From Paenibacillus sp. Soil522 (GTDB lineage Bacteria; Bacillota; Bacilli; Paenibacillales; Paenibacillaceae), in contig NZ_LMRV01000033.1 of NCBI RefSeq assembly GCF_001428245.1, positions 269,581 to 304,314 of the forward strand: 34,734 nucleotides of DNA, in the 5' to 3' direction. Shown piece after piece: positions 25,554-34,155 of the stretch. The stretch's first letter is position 1. Each line of letters opens with the position of its first letter. The notes beneath the pieces are model-generated. The model saw nothing but the letters and a program-made list of their open reading frames with translations, did no database searches and was not told the DNA's origin. The position numbers and the translations under genes are program-made.

Positions 25554-25748
25554 ATGGCAAAGGGCGATGAGTACGTAAAATATATGACAGAGCAGCTTGT
25601 GACCTATTTGGAGACGCCGAGGGAAGAAAGGAAGCAAATAAGAACGTCGGCCAAAGCGCGTAGAGAGCCTTGGCTGACGCGTTGGTTCGGCTATGGTCCA
25701 ATGAGCATTATGCTGTGGTGGCGGGGGCGCGTTGAGCGTCACCGGTAA
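25554..25748 (+). CDS. yqzE: YqzE family protein
   Basis: A 64-residue protein: DEYVKYMTEQLVTYLETPREER, a basic linker, then WLTRWFGYGPMSIMLWWR, which matches the short YqzE family found at the end of the B. subtilis comG operon. Function unknown. The ATG at 25554 has a GGAGTGGAGC site; longer in-frame starts upstream are not supported. It overlaps the next gene, on the other strand, by ten bases. No comG gene is seen next to it. Confidence 0.75.
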   Translation: MAKGDEYVKYMTEQLVTYLETPREERKQIRTSAKARREPWLTRWFGYGPMSIMLWWRGRVERHR

Positions 25749-26629
25749 AAGCGGCCAAGCTCGATGAGAAGCTGGAGCGGAATATAACGGCGGTCTGTGC
25801 CATCCCCGCCAGCTTCGAGTGCGACGTAAATATGGCCGGTATCCCATTTGTTGTAGCCGACAACAGACCAAACATAAAGCATCTGACCATCGAACAGCTC
25901 AGCGGTATACCGAAGCTGTTCTTTGTTGTTTATTTTGGCAAAAAGAGGCATGTAGGAGCTTACGCTTAATGACAGAGGCTGCTTTGTTAACCAAGGCATT
26001 CTCGCGTACGCATCGAAGGAGGGCAGTGTTACTTGCTTTAAAAGGACTGCATGGTCCGATATGCGCATTTGTTCCGCGTTAATTAGCTTTATGGATGAGG
26101 CAGCGAGCCAATCGCTCGGCTGGGCAGGCAGCAATTCGCCGCTAGCCGCATCTGTATAATAAGTATCCTGCTCCGCCGTTACCTTCCAAGCAGCGAGCAG
26201 CGGGTGAACATAAAGGGCTTCGACTTTGGAGGCGGGCTGCAATAGCTCTAGCTGATTAAGCGACCTTGAAAGCGTATGCTCATCGAATAGCGGGTGGCTG
26301 CTTGTCCCGTATTCGCCTAATTGAAAACCGCCTGACTCCACAGCATGGACAACGAGATAGCCAACCGTATTATTGTCCTGCTTTACGATTACCAGCCAGC
26401 TATGAGTACCAGGCCCAATCGGAGAAATATCGAGTGACGACTGCTTCCATGCTGCAAAAGAAGGCTGTACAGCCAGCTCGTCCACCCAGCGCTGTGCTTG
26501 CTGCTGTAGGGACTCGATGACCTCTTTATTGTCAATGGCAGAGGCAGGCTGCGGTTGCAATCCTCCGGCATACATGACAATAGCGGTTAATACGCATGCT
26601 GCTGTCAGCTTTACAAATTTTTTTCGCAT
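25739..26629 (-). CDS. Secreted protein of unknown function
   Basis: A 296-residue protein with a clear signal peptide (MRKKFVKLTAACVLTAIVMY, cut after ASA near residue 30). The mature part alternates beta-strands (WLVIVKQDNNTVGYLVVHAV, YTAELFDGQMLYVWSVVGYN) and has no cysteine or membrane helix. I do not recognise the family; the C-terminal GYNKWDTGHIYVALEAGG might be a papain-like or cystatin-like piece, but no catalytic set is clear. GGAGGTGAT lies just before the ATG. Ends overlap with yqzE. Confidence 0.7.
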   Translation of the reverse strand: MRKKFVKLTAACVLTAIVMYAGGLQPQPASAIDNKEVIESLQQQAQRWVDELAVQPSFAAWKQSSLDISPIGPGTHSWLVIVKQDNNTVGYLVVHAVESGGFQLGEYGTSSHPLFDEHTLSRSLNQLELLQPASKVEALYVHPLLAAWKVTAEQDTYYTDAASGELLPAQPSDWLAASSIKLINAEQMRISDHAVLLKQVTLPSFDAYARMPWLTKQPLSLSVSSYMPLFAKINNKEQLRYTAELFDGQMLYVWSVVGYNKWDTGHIYVALEAGGDGTDRRYIPLQLLIELGRFYR

Positions 26630-26670
26630 ATTTTATCACCTCCATGCTATTGTAAGGGACATGCTTTGAG

Positions 26671-26721
26671 AAGGCTGTTACAACCTGTCGCGCGATGGAG
26701 GGCAGCGTACAGCCTTTTTTT
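26671..26721 (+). terminator. Orphan plus-strand terminator-like hairpin
   Basis: AAGGCTGT (26671-26678) pairs with ACAGCCTT (26709-26716), with seven T ending at 26721. The genes on both sides run on the minus strand, so it would lie in the 5' leader of the secreted-protein gene and may not be a terminator of any gene seen here. Confidence 0.45.
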
Positions 26722-26753
26722 GACGTTTAGCTGCGGAAATCGTCTAATTTGCG

Positions 26754-27707
26754 TCAATCGATGCCCTCCAGATGAAAGATGCCGCAGTTAATGGCGGACG
26801 CAGTCACACGAGGCTCATATTGCCACAAAATTTCGGATTGCCGCTGCGTGAATTGCTCCTCGATTGCCGGTTTATTTTCTACAGGCCCATTTCGGATAAG
26901 CGGCTCGTAATAGCCGCTTATCCGTTCTAGCTCTTCCGCAAGTCTTGCGGAGGCGTCTTCAGCCCAGCTGTAATCATAGCTGCGCAGCTTGCGCTCGAGC
27001 GCTTGCTCCACGATGCCTAGCGCCTTGTTGAAGGACAGGCCGTTTTTGGTGATGTGGATATTGGCTGGCAGGCGCGGTGAAAGCTTATAAGTGAGCAACC
27101 GGTCGTAAAAATTCTCTACGCATTGACCGGTCGCAAGCGAGATGCCGTAGCTATGAATTTCCTCGCGCTTGCGGTCGCAAGCAAACTCGACCCTCATATT
27201 GACGCCCAGCCATGCGGTATAAGGCGTGGAGGCGAAGGGATTGCTGCTGCGCTTATCCGGCTCCTGAAACAAATAAACGAAGCTGCCCTTCACTTTCGCC
27301 GCTTCGAATAGCATATCCAGCTTGCGGGCGCCAAAATACAAGTCCTCGCGCGGAACGCGGGCCGGTGCGGACAGGCTGCCGTGCATGAAGCCGAGCGATC
27401 GCCCAAGAGCGGCATCCGCGGCCGCATCCTGAGCATTTACGGCTGCATCCTGCTGAGCGGCAGCCTCTTTTTTCATTTCCTCGGCAGCGTCATATTTGTT
27501 CTTGTCGGTAACAAACAAGTAAGTCATTGTCTCCGGCTCGGCGCCGACCCGGTCGACGAAGCTCCAATAATAAGGCCGATTCGTCAATTCCCGGTCGGCA
27601 AGAGGTGAAAGCTTAACGGTAAAATGATTTGGCGATTTTTCTAATATCGAGCATTCTGTCGCTTCTAAGTAACGGTTTACGAATTTGTGCACCTGCTTCT
27701 CGTTCAA
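26754..27707 (-). CDS. yqhG: YqhG family protein
   Basis: A 317-residue protein like B. subtilis YqhG (about 263), the partner gene of the YqhH helicase. It opens with KFVNRYLEATECSILEKSPNHFTVKLSPLADRELTNRPYY, then has an Ala/Lys/Glu/Gln-rich insert of about 25 residues (AAQQDAAVNAQDAAADAALG) that may account for the extra length. It is soluble and of unknown function. It overlaps yqhH by four bases, which indicates coupling and a shared job. Confidence 0.85.
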   Translation of the reverse strand: MNEKQVHKFVNRYLEATECSILEKSPNHFTVKLSPLADRELTNRPYYWSFVDRVGAEPETMTYLFVTDKNKYDAAEEMKKEAAAQQDAAVNAQDAAADAALGRSLGFMHGSLSAPARVPREDLYFGARKLDMLFEAAKVKGSFVYLFQEPDKRSSNPFASTPYTAWLGVNMRVEFACDRKREEIHSYGISLATGQCVENFYDRLLTYKLSPRLPANIHITKNGLSFNKALGIVEQALERKLRSYDYSWAEDASARLAEELERISGYYEPLIRNGPVENKPAIEEQFTQRQSEILWQYEPRVTASAINCGIFHLEGID

Positions 27708-29527
27708 GGCTGCACCTCCACGGTTTGTCCAAGCGAATCCAAATTTACGAGCAGATCGGGACTGGCTGGCAGCGGACTCTCTCCCGTGACCACCTCTTCC
27801 CGAATACGGCTAAGCGAGGAGCCCAGATGATTGATCTTCTGCTTTAAATCCGTTTCGTTGCCGGCTTCAAGCAGCATCCTCGCAAGGCGCTTCTCCAGCG
27901 AGCCGTCACCCTTCTCGAAGCGCTCCAATATATGATCAAGCTCTCCGATAACAAGCTCGAACAGATTGATTTTCTCATGCAATAAATTAACGATGTGCTC
28001 TTCGATTGTGCCGATAGTGCACAGATTGTAAATTTTCACGTCTTCCTTCTGCCCGAGCCGGTGCACGCGTCCAATCCGCTGCTCCACACGCATTGGGTTC
28101 CAGGGCAGATCAAAGTTAATCATATGGTGGCAAAATTGCAGGTTAATGCCTTCGCCGCCAGCTTCCGTAGCGATCAGGATTTGCGCCCGTCCGCGGAACA
28201 AGTCCATCATCCAATCCTTTTTGCCGCGGTTCATGCCGCCCCGGTAGGGAACGGCGATCATATTTTGCGCGCGGAAAAACTGCAGCAAATATTCCTGCGT
28301 CGCCCGGTACTCCGTGAAAATGATGACCTTGTCATTCATTTCTTTAACGAGCTCCATCGCTTTTTCCGCTTTCGTATTTGCTTTGATATTGCGTATTTTC
28401 TCTACGAGCTCCCATATTTTCGGACGCATCGGGGAGTCCTCCGCCGTTTTCTTAAACAGGTTTACGAGCGTTAAAAATACGGCATCGCGGCTGCTGCATA
28501 CTTCGCGCTGCAGCGTGACGAGGGAGAGCATGCTGGATAAGTCGCCGCCGCTTTCTTCATAGCGCTCCTTCACGAAACCGGTGACCGCATCGTACAGCGC
28601 TTTCTCTTCCTCCGACAGCGTAAGCGGAATATTTTTGACAAAGCGTTTCGTGAAATGGATGCCGCCGTCGCCGCGCCGATTGCGAATCATAATGCCCGAC
28701 AAAGCTTCCTGCAGCTGATCTTCATTTTTCGGTATCCGCTTGTCGACGACAAAGTTGGCGGCAAAATCACTTTGCCCGCCCAGCTGGCCTGGCTTAAGCA
28801 GCGTGATTAGATTGAATAGCTCATCCATATCGTTCTGGATCGGCGTAGCCGTTAGCAGCAGGCAATATTTTTTGCGCAGCAGATTAGCGAACTGATAGTT
28901 TGAGGTTTTTTTGTTTTTCAGCTTATGCGCCTCGTCGATAATGATTAAGTCGTAGTCTGTTCCGAGCACAAGCTCGCGGTGCGGCTCGCGCTTCGCCGTA
29001 TCGATAGAGGCGACGACGACGTCATATCCCCATGTATGCTCTTTCTTCTGGGCAACGGCGGATATGCCAAACTTCTGATTAAGCTCGCGCACCCATTGAA
29101 GGACAAGGGAGGCGGGAACTAGAATTAAGACGCGCTTTGCCAGCCCTCGCACGATATATTCTTTAAGGACGAGCCCGGCTTCTATCGTTTTGCCAAGTCC
29201 GACCTCATCGGCTAGAATCGCGCGGCCGCCCATTTCATGCACGACCTTGCGCGCGGTGCTGATTTGATGCGGCATCGGCTCGAAGGACGGGAGCGAGCGC
29301 AGACAGAGCAATTGCTCGAAGCTTTCAATTCGTTTCGCTTGCTCGGCCTCCATGGTGAGCTGATATAAAGTCCAATCATCCCATGGTCCGCCTTTAGTCA
29401 GACGATTTTGCAGCTCCTCAAACCATGTTCGGTCACACTGCAGGTCTACTAGCTGATGCAGCTTACGTGTGGCGAAGGCTGGGCCGGCTTCGGCTGAGGC
29501 AGCCTGCGGCGTTGTCGGGAATGTCAT
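27704..29527 (-). CDS. yqhH: SNF2-family helicase YqhH
   Basis: A 607-residue SNF2/Swi2-type DNA-dependent ATPase: Q/N-side MPHQISTARKVVHEM, Walker A DEVGLGKTIEAG, DEAH box (IIIDEAHKLKN), LLTATPIQN and, in the second lobe, motif V (TEAGGEGINLQFCHHMINFD) and motif VI (QRIGRVHRLGQ). It has the usual HepA/RapA-like plan without extra domains. It is likely to remodel protein-DNA or RNA polymerase complexes; the B. subtilis role is not settled. Its start is a plausible ATG with GGAAGGAG ahead. nrdJ is divergent, 277 bases away. Confidence 0.88.
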   Translation of the reverse strand: MTFPTTPQAASAEAGPAFATRKLHQLVDLQCDRTWFEELQNRLTKGGPWDDWTLYQLTMEAEQAKRIESFEQLLCLRSLPSFEPMPHQISTARKVVHEMGGRAILADEVGLGKTIEAGLVLKEYIVRGLAKRVLILVPASLVLQWVRELNQKFGISAVAQKKEHTWGYDVVVASIDTAKREPHRELVLGTDYDLIIIDEAHKLKNKKTSNYQFANLLRKKYCLLLTATPIQNDMDELFNLITLLKPGQLGGQSDFAANFVVDKRIPKNEDQLQEALSGIMIRNRRGDGGIHFTKRFVKNIPLTLSEEEKALYDAVTGFVKERYEESGGDLSSMLSLVTLQREVCSSRDAVFLTLVNLFKKTAEDSPMRPKIWELVEKIRNIKANTKAEKAMELVKEMNDKVIIFTEYRATQEYLLQFFRAQNMIAVPYRGGMNRGKKDWMMDLFRGRAQILIATEAGGEGINLQFCHHMINFDLPWNPMRVEQRIGRVHRLGQKEDVKIYNLCTIGTIEEHIVNLLHEKINLFELVIGELDHILERFEKGDGSLEKRLARMLLEAGNETDLKQKINHLGSSLSRIREEVVTGESPLPASPDLLVNLDSLGQTVEVQP

Positions 29528-29692
29528 CTAGTGCAGCTCCTTCCGCAGTAAAGAGGATAAGTTGTAATCAGTATTGCCTTTTCATCCAATAATAATAAGA
29601 AGCCGCCTAAAAAAGAGTATGGACAAGCAAAAGAGTAAGAGAAGGCGTATAAGCGGGAAGGATCGTTAAATTCAGCTGTAAATAAATGAGAA

Positions 29693-29741
29693 AATCTATA
29701 TACAGTATAGTAAAATGGTAATATGACACCATATATTGTGT
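29693..29741 (+). promoter_or_regulatory. Two NrdR boxes upstream of nrdJ
   Basis: ACACCATATATTGTGT (29726-29741) fits the NrdR consensus ACACWATATATWGTGT at all positions but one. A weaker copy, AATCTATATACAGTAT (29693-29708), matches 12 of 16. They are 33 bases apart start to start, about three helical turns, the usual NrdR arrangement. NrdR represses ribonucleotide reductase genes when dATP/ATP is bound. Confidence 0.7.
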
Positions 29742-29804
29742 TATTGGCATATGTTATTCAATAAATGCTTGAAGCGCGGCAATTCAAAGGAGGAAGCGGC
29801 AGCG

Positions 29805-32800
29805 ATGGAGACGTCTGGCGGTAAGCGGCTTGAGGGACTTAGCGAAAAAATCTTTTTGGATCGATACGCTTTGAAGAACGCTGATATGAGCAAAACGCTA
29901 GTCGGCGATATCGTACTCGTTCTGACAAAGGATGATCCGAAGTTTCCTGTGAAGGAAGTCGGGGAAGTGATCGCGCGAGAAGGAAACGAGGTCACGGTAA
30001 GACTAAGAAGCGGAGAGCTAGTCCGGTCCAGCGTGGAGAAGCTTACGCTCACGATCGAGAAGACGCCGGAGGAAATGTGGGACCGCCTTGCGGGCGCGAT
30101 GGCTTCAGTTGAGGCGGAGCCGGATAAGCAGAAGGAATGGCAGGAGAAATTTAGATATATTTTGGATGATTGGAGGCTCGTACCGGGAGGGCGCATCGCA
30201 GCCGGGGCAGACGCAAACGAGGAGCTGACGTTGTTTAATTGCTACGTTATACCGTCGCCCAAGGACAGCCGGGGTGGTATCATGAAGACGCTCATGGAGA
30301 TGACCGAGATCATGGCGCGCGGCGGCGGAGTCGGAATGAATCTGTCATCGCTGCGGCCGCGCCGTGCGATTGTCGCCGGGGTAAACGGATCATCCAGCGG
30401 AGCCGTATCATGGGGCGGCTTGTTTAGTTATACGACGGGATTGATCGAGCAGGGCGGAAGCCGAAGAGGCGCCTTAATGATTATGCTGAATGACTGGCAT
30501 CCGGACGTGCTGGAGTTCATAACGGTCAAGCAAACGATGGGACAAGTGACGAATGCGAACTTATCCCTATGTGTAAGCAATGCATTCATGCACGCAGTGA
30601 AGGAAGACCTAGAATGGGAGCTTGTGTTCCCGGATACGAAGGAAACGGAATATAACGAGCTGTGGACGGGGGATATCGAGGAATGGCGGCGCCTTGGCAA
30701 AAAGGTTATCCTTTACAAAACCGTTCGCGCCAGGGAGATATGGCAAGCCATCATCGAATCGGCATGGAAATCCGCTGAGCCCGGCATCGTCTTCATGGAG
30801 TATTACAACCAAATGTCGAACAGCTGGTATTTTAATTCGATTATAAGTACTAATCCGTGTTTTCATCCGGATACTCGTATATCTACGGAGTTCGGTTTGA
30901 TTAGAATTGAGGATCTAAGCAGTAAGGTAGGGAATAAGTTATTCAATATTGTCACTGATAACCGATTGGTGCAACAAGCTCAAATCGTGGGAGGACGAAG
31001 CTATGAGATCGCTGGAACTCATATGCGACTAGCCGAAGTATTTCCTACGGGATTAAAACAAACGGTGAAAATTATATTGGGCAACGGGATGGAGCTCAAA
31101 GTTACTCCTGAGCATCGCATTTATACTGCAAATGGCTGGAAAGAAGCAAAGCTGTTAACACAAGAAGATATAGTATATATTCAGTCTGGGAAAGGGCAAT
31201 TTGTAGATAATGACTCTCTCGGGGAACAATGGGGAATGTTTTTAGGATGGTTGACAGGAGATGGTTGGCTCTCCAAACGCGGCGATATCGGAATGGTGTT
31301 CGGTCAGGAGGATGAAGAAATCATCCCTCTACTAGTAGAAGCTGGAAAAAATTTTAGTGGTGCTGAGGCTAAGTTGTTTAGAAGAGACAACGGTACTAGT
31401 CATTTATTTTGGTGGCGTAAAGCGTTTCGGGAACAGTTGATCAAATTAGGTGTAAAAGCAGTGCCCGCTGGAGAAAAAGAGGTTCCTGCATGTATTTTTA
31501 CTGCCTCAAAGGGGACTGTTGTTGCGTACCTGCAAGCATTATTTAGTGCTGATGGAACGGTTTATGACAAGGATGAGATGCATAGAACGGTTCGATTAAC
31601 ATCTTCTTCGAAAAAGTTGCTGCAAGATGTTCAACTCCTGTTATTAAATTTCGGTATACATGGTCATATTTATAGTCGCAACAAGAAGAACCAAATATCG
31701 TTTTCGTACACAAAAATAACAGGGGAACAGCGGATCTATAAAAGTAATCCATTATTCAAATTGGTAATAACAGGTAATAATATTGCAGTATTTAAAGAGG
31801 AAATTGGATTTAAATTTATAGTAAGGAAGCAAACGGCACTTGAACGAATTTCTCGACAATCTCGTAAAAATGAGAAATTTACTTCGAAGGTGATATCAGT
31901 TCAGGCTGCGGAAATGGTTCAGGTATATGACATTTCTGAGTCCGTTACAAATTCACTAATTGCAAATGGTATGGTTGTTCATAACTGCGGCGAACAAGGC
32001 TTGCCGGCTTGGGGCGTATGCAACTTATCCGCTGTGAATCTCTCCAGGTTTTATGATGAGGAAAAGCATGATGTCACATGGGAGGAGCTAGCAAAGGTTA
32101 CGCGTTGGTCGGTTAGGTTTCTGGACAATGTCATCGAGAAGACGCCTTATCATTTTGCGGAAAATGAACGCAATCAGAAGCTGGAACGCCGAATCGGGCT
32201 CGGAACGATGGGGCTTGCGGAGCTTATGATTAAGCTTGGCATCAGGTATGGCAGTTCGGACTCGTTGGAGTTTCTGAATAAGCTATATGGATTTATGGCC
32301 CGGGAAGCTTACTTGGCCTCTACCGAAATAGCTGCAGAGAAGGGGCCGTTTCAAGCATTCGATGCTGAAAAATATGTGCAAAGCGGCTTTATGAAGCATA
32401 TGATTGCGGAGTTTCCGGAAATTGGGGAGGCTGTTGCCGAGAGGGGCATGCGCAATGTAACGGTGATTACGCAAGCGCCTACCGGAAGCACGGGAACGAT
32501 GGTCGGAACCTCAACGGGGATCGAGCCTTATTTTGCATTCGAATACTTCCGTCAGAGCCGTCTCGGATTTGATAAGCAATATGTTCCTATCGCTGCAGCG
32601 TGGAAGGATGCGCATCCGGGGGAGGAATTGCCCGATTATTTTGTTACATCGATGAGCTTATCGGCCGAGGATCATATTCGCGTACAGGCAGCGATCCAGC
32701 GCTGGGTGGACAGCTCGATCTCGAAAACTGCGAATTGTCCTGCGGATTTTACAATTGAAGAAACGGGGCGGCTCTATGAGCTGGCATTCGAGCTCGGCTG

Positions 32801-33446
32801 TAAAGGCGTAACGATCTACCGGGACGGCAGCCGCGATGTGCAGGTGCTTTCAACGTCGAAGGAGGAAACCGCTAAGGTTCAAACGGAGCAGGTGCTCGAT
32901 AAGCAGTATAAAAGCCGGCCGCAGGTGCTGCGCGGAGCGACCTACAAGATGAATACGCCATTCGGCATGGCTTATATTACGATTAATGACTTGAACGGCA
33001 CGCCGGGCGAAATATTTTTGAACGTGGGTAAGGCGGGTTCTGATGTTTTTGCGATGGCGGAGGCACTTGGGCGCGTATGTTCATTGTTCCTGCGTTATGG
33101 CGATCATGGAAATAAGGTGAAGCTGCTCATTAAACACTTGAAAGGGATCGGCGGCTCGGGTGCGATTGGATTTGGCGTGAACCGGGTGGAGTCAATTGCC
33201 GATGCGGTAGCCAAGTCGCTGGAGCTGCATATCGGAAGCGGGGAAAAGCAGACTGAGTTTGAAGCATCATCAGACGTACAGGATATGCAATTGAATGCGC
33301 CTGTTAAAACGGATACAGCGGAATATACCCAATATCAGGTGGTGAACGATTCACCTGATTTATGTCCTTCTTGCGGCTCTGCTTCATTAATTAACATAGA
33401 AGGGTGTAAGCAATGCAATCATTGCGGGTATAGTCGATGCAATTAG
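29805..33446 (+). CDS. nrdJ: B12-dependent (class II) ribonucleotide reductase NrdJ with intein
   Basis: Makes deoxyribonucleotides with adenosylcobalamin, so it works without oxygen. The frame encodes 1213 residues: N-extein 1-351, intein 352-727, C-extein 728-1213; the spliced enzyme is about 837 residues, normal for the large NrdJ type. Landmarks are LFNCYVIPSP (first redox Cys), GGGVGMNLSSLRP, the active-site loop NPC-GEQGLPAWGVC once joined, and a C-terminal zinc-ribbon-like CPSCGS...CKQCNHCGYSRC. In the T. maritima enzyme, Asn320, Cys322 (thiyl), Glu324 and Cys333 make up this loop. The start is the ATG at 29805, with AAAGGAGG 11 bases ahead; a longer in-frame start at 29736 would run through the NrdR-box leader end and lacks a site. 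A terminator follows at 33548. Confidence 0.92.
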   Translation: METSGGKRLEGLSEKIFLDRYALKNADMSKTLVGDIVLVLTKDDPKFPVKEVGEVIAREGNEVTVRLRSGELVRSSVEKLTLTIEKTPEEMWDRLAGAMASVEAEPDKQKEWQEKFRYILDDWRLVPGGRIAAGADANEELTLFNCYVIPSPKDSRGGIMKTLMEMTEIMARGGGVGMNLSSLRPRRAIVAGVNGSSSGAVSWGGLFSYTTGLIEQGGSRRGALMIMLNDWHPDVLEFITVKQTMGQVTNANLSLCVSNAFMHAVKEDLEWELVFPDTKETEYNELWTGDIEEWRRLGKKVILYKTVRAREIWQAIIESAWKSAEPGIVFMEYYNQMSNSWYFNSIISTNPCFHPDTRISTEFGLIRIEDLSSKVGNKLFNIVTDNRLVQQAQIVGGRSYEIAGTHMRLAEVFPTGLKQTVKIILGNGMELKVTPEHRIYTANGWKEAKLLTQEDIVYIQSGKGQFVDNDSLGEQWGMFLGWLTGDGWLSKRGDIGMVFGQEDEEIIPLLVEAGKNFSGAEAKLFRRDNGTSHLFWWRKAFREQLIKLGVKAVPAGEKEVPACIFTASKGTVVAYLQALFSADGTVYDKDEMHRTVRLTSSSKKLLQDVQLLLLNFGIHGHIYSRNKKNQISFSYTKITGEQRIYKSNPLFKLVITGNNIAVFKEEIGFKFIVRKQTALERISRQSRKNEKFTSKVISVQAAEMVQVYDISESVTNSLIANGMVVHNCGEQGLPAWGVCNLSAVNLSRFYDEEKHDVTWEELAKVTRWSVRFLDNVIEKTPYHFAENERNQKLERRIGLGTMGLAELMIKLGIRYGSSDSLEFLNKLYGFMAREAYLASTEIAAEKGPFQAFDAEKYVQSGFMKHMIAEFPEIGEAVAERGMRNVTVITQAPTGSTGTMVGTSTGIEPYFAFEYFRQSRLGFDKQYVPIAAAWKDAHPGEELPDYFVTSMSLSAEDHIRVQAAIQRWVDSSISKTANCPADFTIEETGRLYELAFELGCKGVTIYRDGSRDVQVLSTSKEETAKVQTEQVLDKQYKSRPQVLRGATYKMNTPFGMAYITINDLNGTPGEIFLNVGKAGSDVFAMAEALGRVCSLFLRYGDHGNKVKLLIKHLKGIGGSGAIGFGVNRVESIADAVAKSLELHIGSGEKQTEFEASSDVQDMQLNAPVKTDTAEYTQYQVVNDSPDLCPSCGSASLINIEGCKQCNHCGYSRCN
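30858..31985 (+). other. Intein with LAGLIDADG homing endonuclease in NrdJ
   Basis: A 376-residue intein. It starts with Cys1 (CFHPDTRISTEFG), has block B TPEH (residues 83-86), two LAGLIDADG helices (LGWLTGDGW at 129-137 and ALFSADGTV around 228-236, each with its acidic residue), and ends VVHN with His375 and Asn376. The +1 residue is Cys, the catalytic thiyl cysteine of the host. All residues needed for splicing and both nuclease aspartates look intact. The DNA is more AT-rich than the exteins, which fits later arrival. Confidence 0.92.
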
Positions 33447-33547
33447 GATCAGCAGTGAATTAAAACGCTTGGTACACTTGTGTGTGGTGTCAGAATTTTT
33501 GAGAAAATTTTCAAAATTAGTGAGATAGATTTTCAGAATTGATGAGA

Positions 33548-33584
33548 AATGTATAATTATACAACCATATACATTGTTTTTTTT
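33548..33584 (+). terminator. Terminator of nrdJ
   Basis: AATGTATA (33548-33555) pairs with TATACATT (33568-33575), followed by G and eight T. It lies about 100 bases after the nrdJ stop codon. Confidence 0.65.
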
Positions 33585-33930
33585 GAATTAACCCTAATCC
33601 GAATGAAATGTATCTGTTAGATGGCAAAGAGGGATAATGTAGGTTAGTATGTTCGGTCACTTTTGATGCTAATAACTAAATCAATAAAGAAGTAAACCAA
33701 ACAAGTATAACAAGTATGAGTAATTCTTTTGAAATTTTCATGAAGATCAGCAAATTTGCATGCAGTAAGGTTAGGAAAGATTGAAAATAATTTCCGGTAA
33801 CTGATTGGTTTTTTTGAGGCTTTGACCTCGTGTGCAACCCCATCTTTCCGAGGCGCTCGTTTTTATTCAACCGCCAAAATATTCGTTTTACATGAATTCT
33901 AACGGGAAACGTTTGTCCAATAAATACTGA
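33585..33930. other. Gene-free stretch
   Basis: An AT-rich stretch. A 64-codon minus-strand frame (33676-33870) with a hydrophobic end (ANLLIFMKISKELLILVILV) has no convincing start site and I do not recognise it; it may be a remnant. Nothing else is supported. Confidence 0.5.
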
Positions 33931-33961
33931 AAAACGTCAGCCAATTAATGGCTGACGTTTT
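33931..33961 (+). terminator. Strong terminator-type hairpin used as intron target
   Basis: AAAACGTCAGCCA (33931-33943) pairs perfectly with TGGCTGACGTTTT (33949-33961) around ATTAA. A group IIC intron begins five bases later. Confidence 0.85.
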
Positions 33962-33965
33962 CTGC

Positions 33966-34150
33966 GTGCGCCCAGCAGGGGCGCTATCTTTATGGTTCAA
34001 GTCCCGAATGGTGAAGGCAGTAGTAGCCATAGCTTAATAAGGCAAGGGTGTCCAAAGATACAAACAAATGCGGAATATGACATGAACCGCTGTATACCGA
34101 ACGGTACGTCAGTCTGTCTAACAACTGATTTCTATGTACTCTTAAAGATG
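33966..34150 (+). mobile_element. Group IIC intron, 5' fragment (domain I)
   Basis: The sequence starts GTGCGCCCAGCAGGGGCGC, whose GCGCCC/GGGCGC forms the first stem, then follows the conserved domain I text of group IIC introns (as in the Oceanobacillus iheyensis intron): AAGTCCCGAA, GTGAAGGCAGTAGTAG, TAGCTTAA and GCAAGGGTGTCC. TATCTTT (33985-33991) pairs with AAAGATA (34054-34060) to close it, and ATGG (34008) with CCAT (34027). After about 34060 the match fades. No reverse transcriptase and no domain V are seen before the IS1182-type gene, so the element is cut short. The 3' limit is approximate. Confidence 0.75.
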
Positions 34151-34155
34151 AGGAT

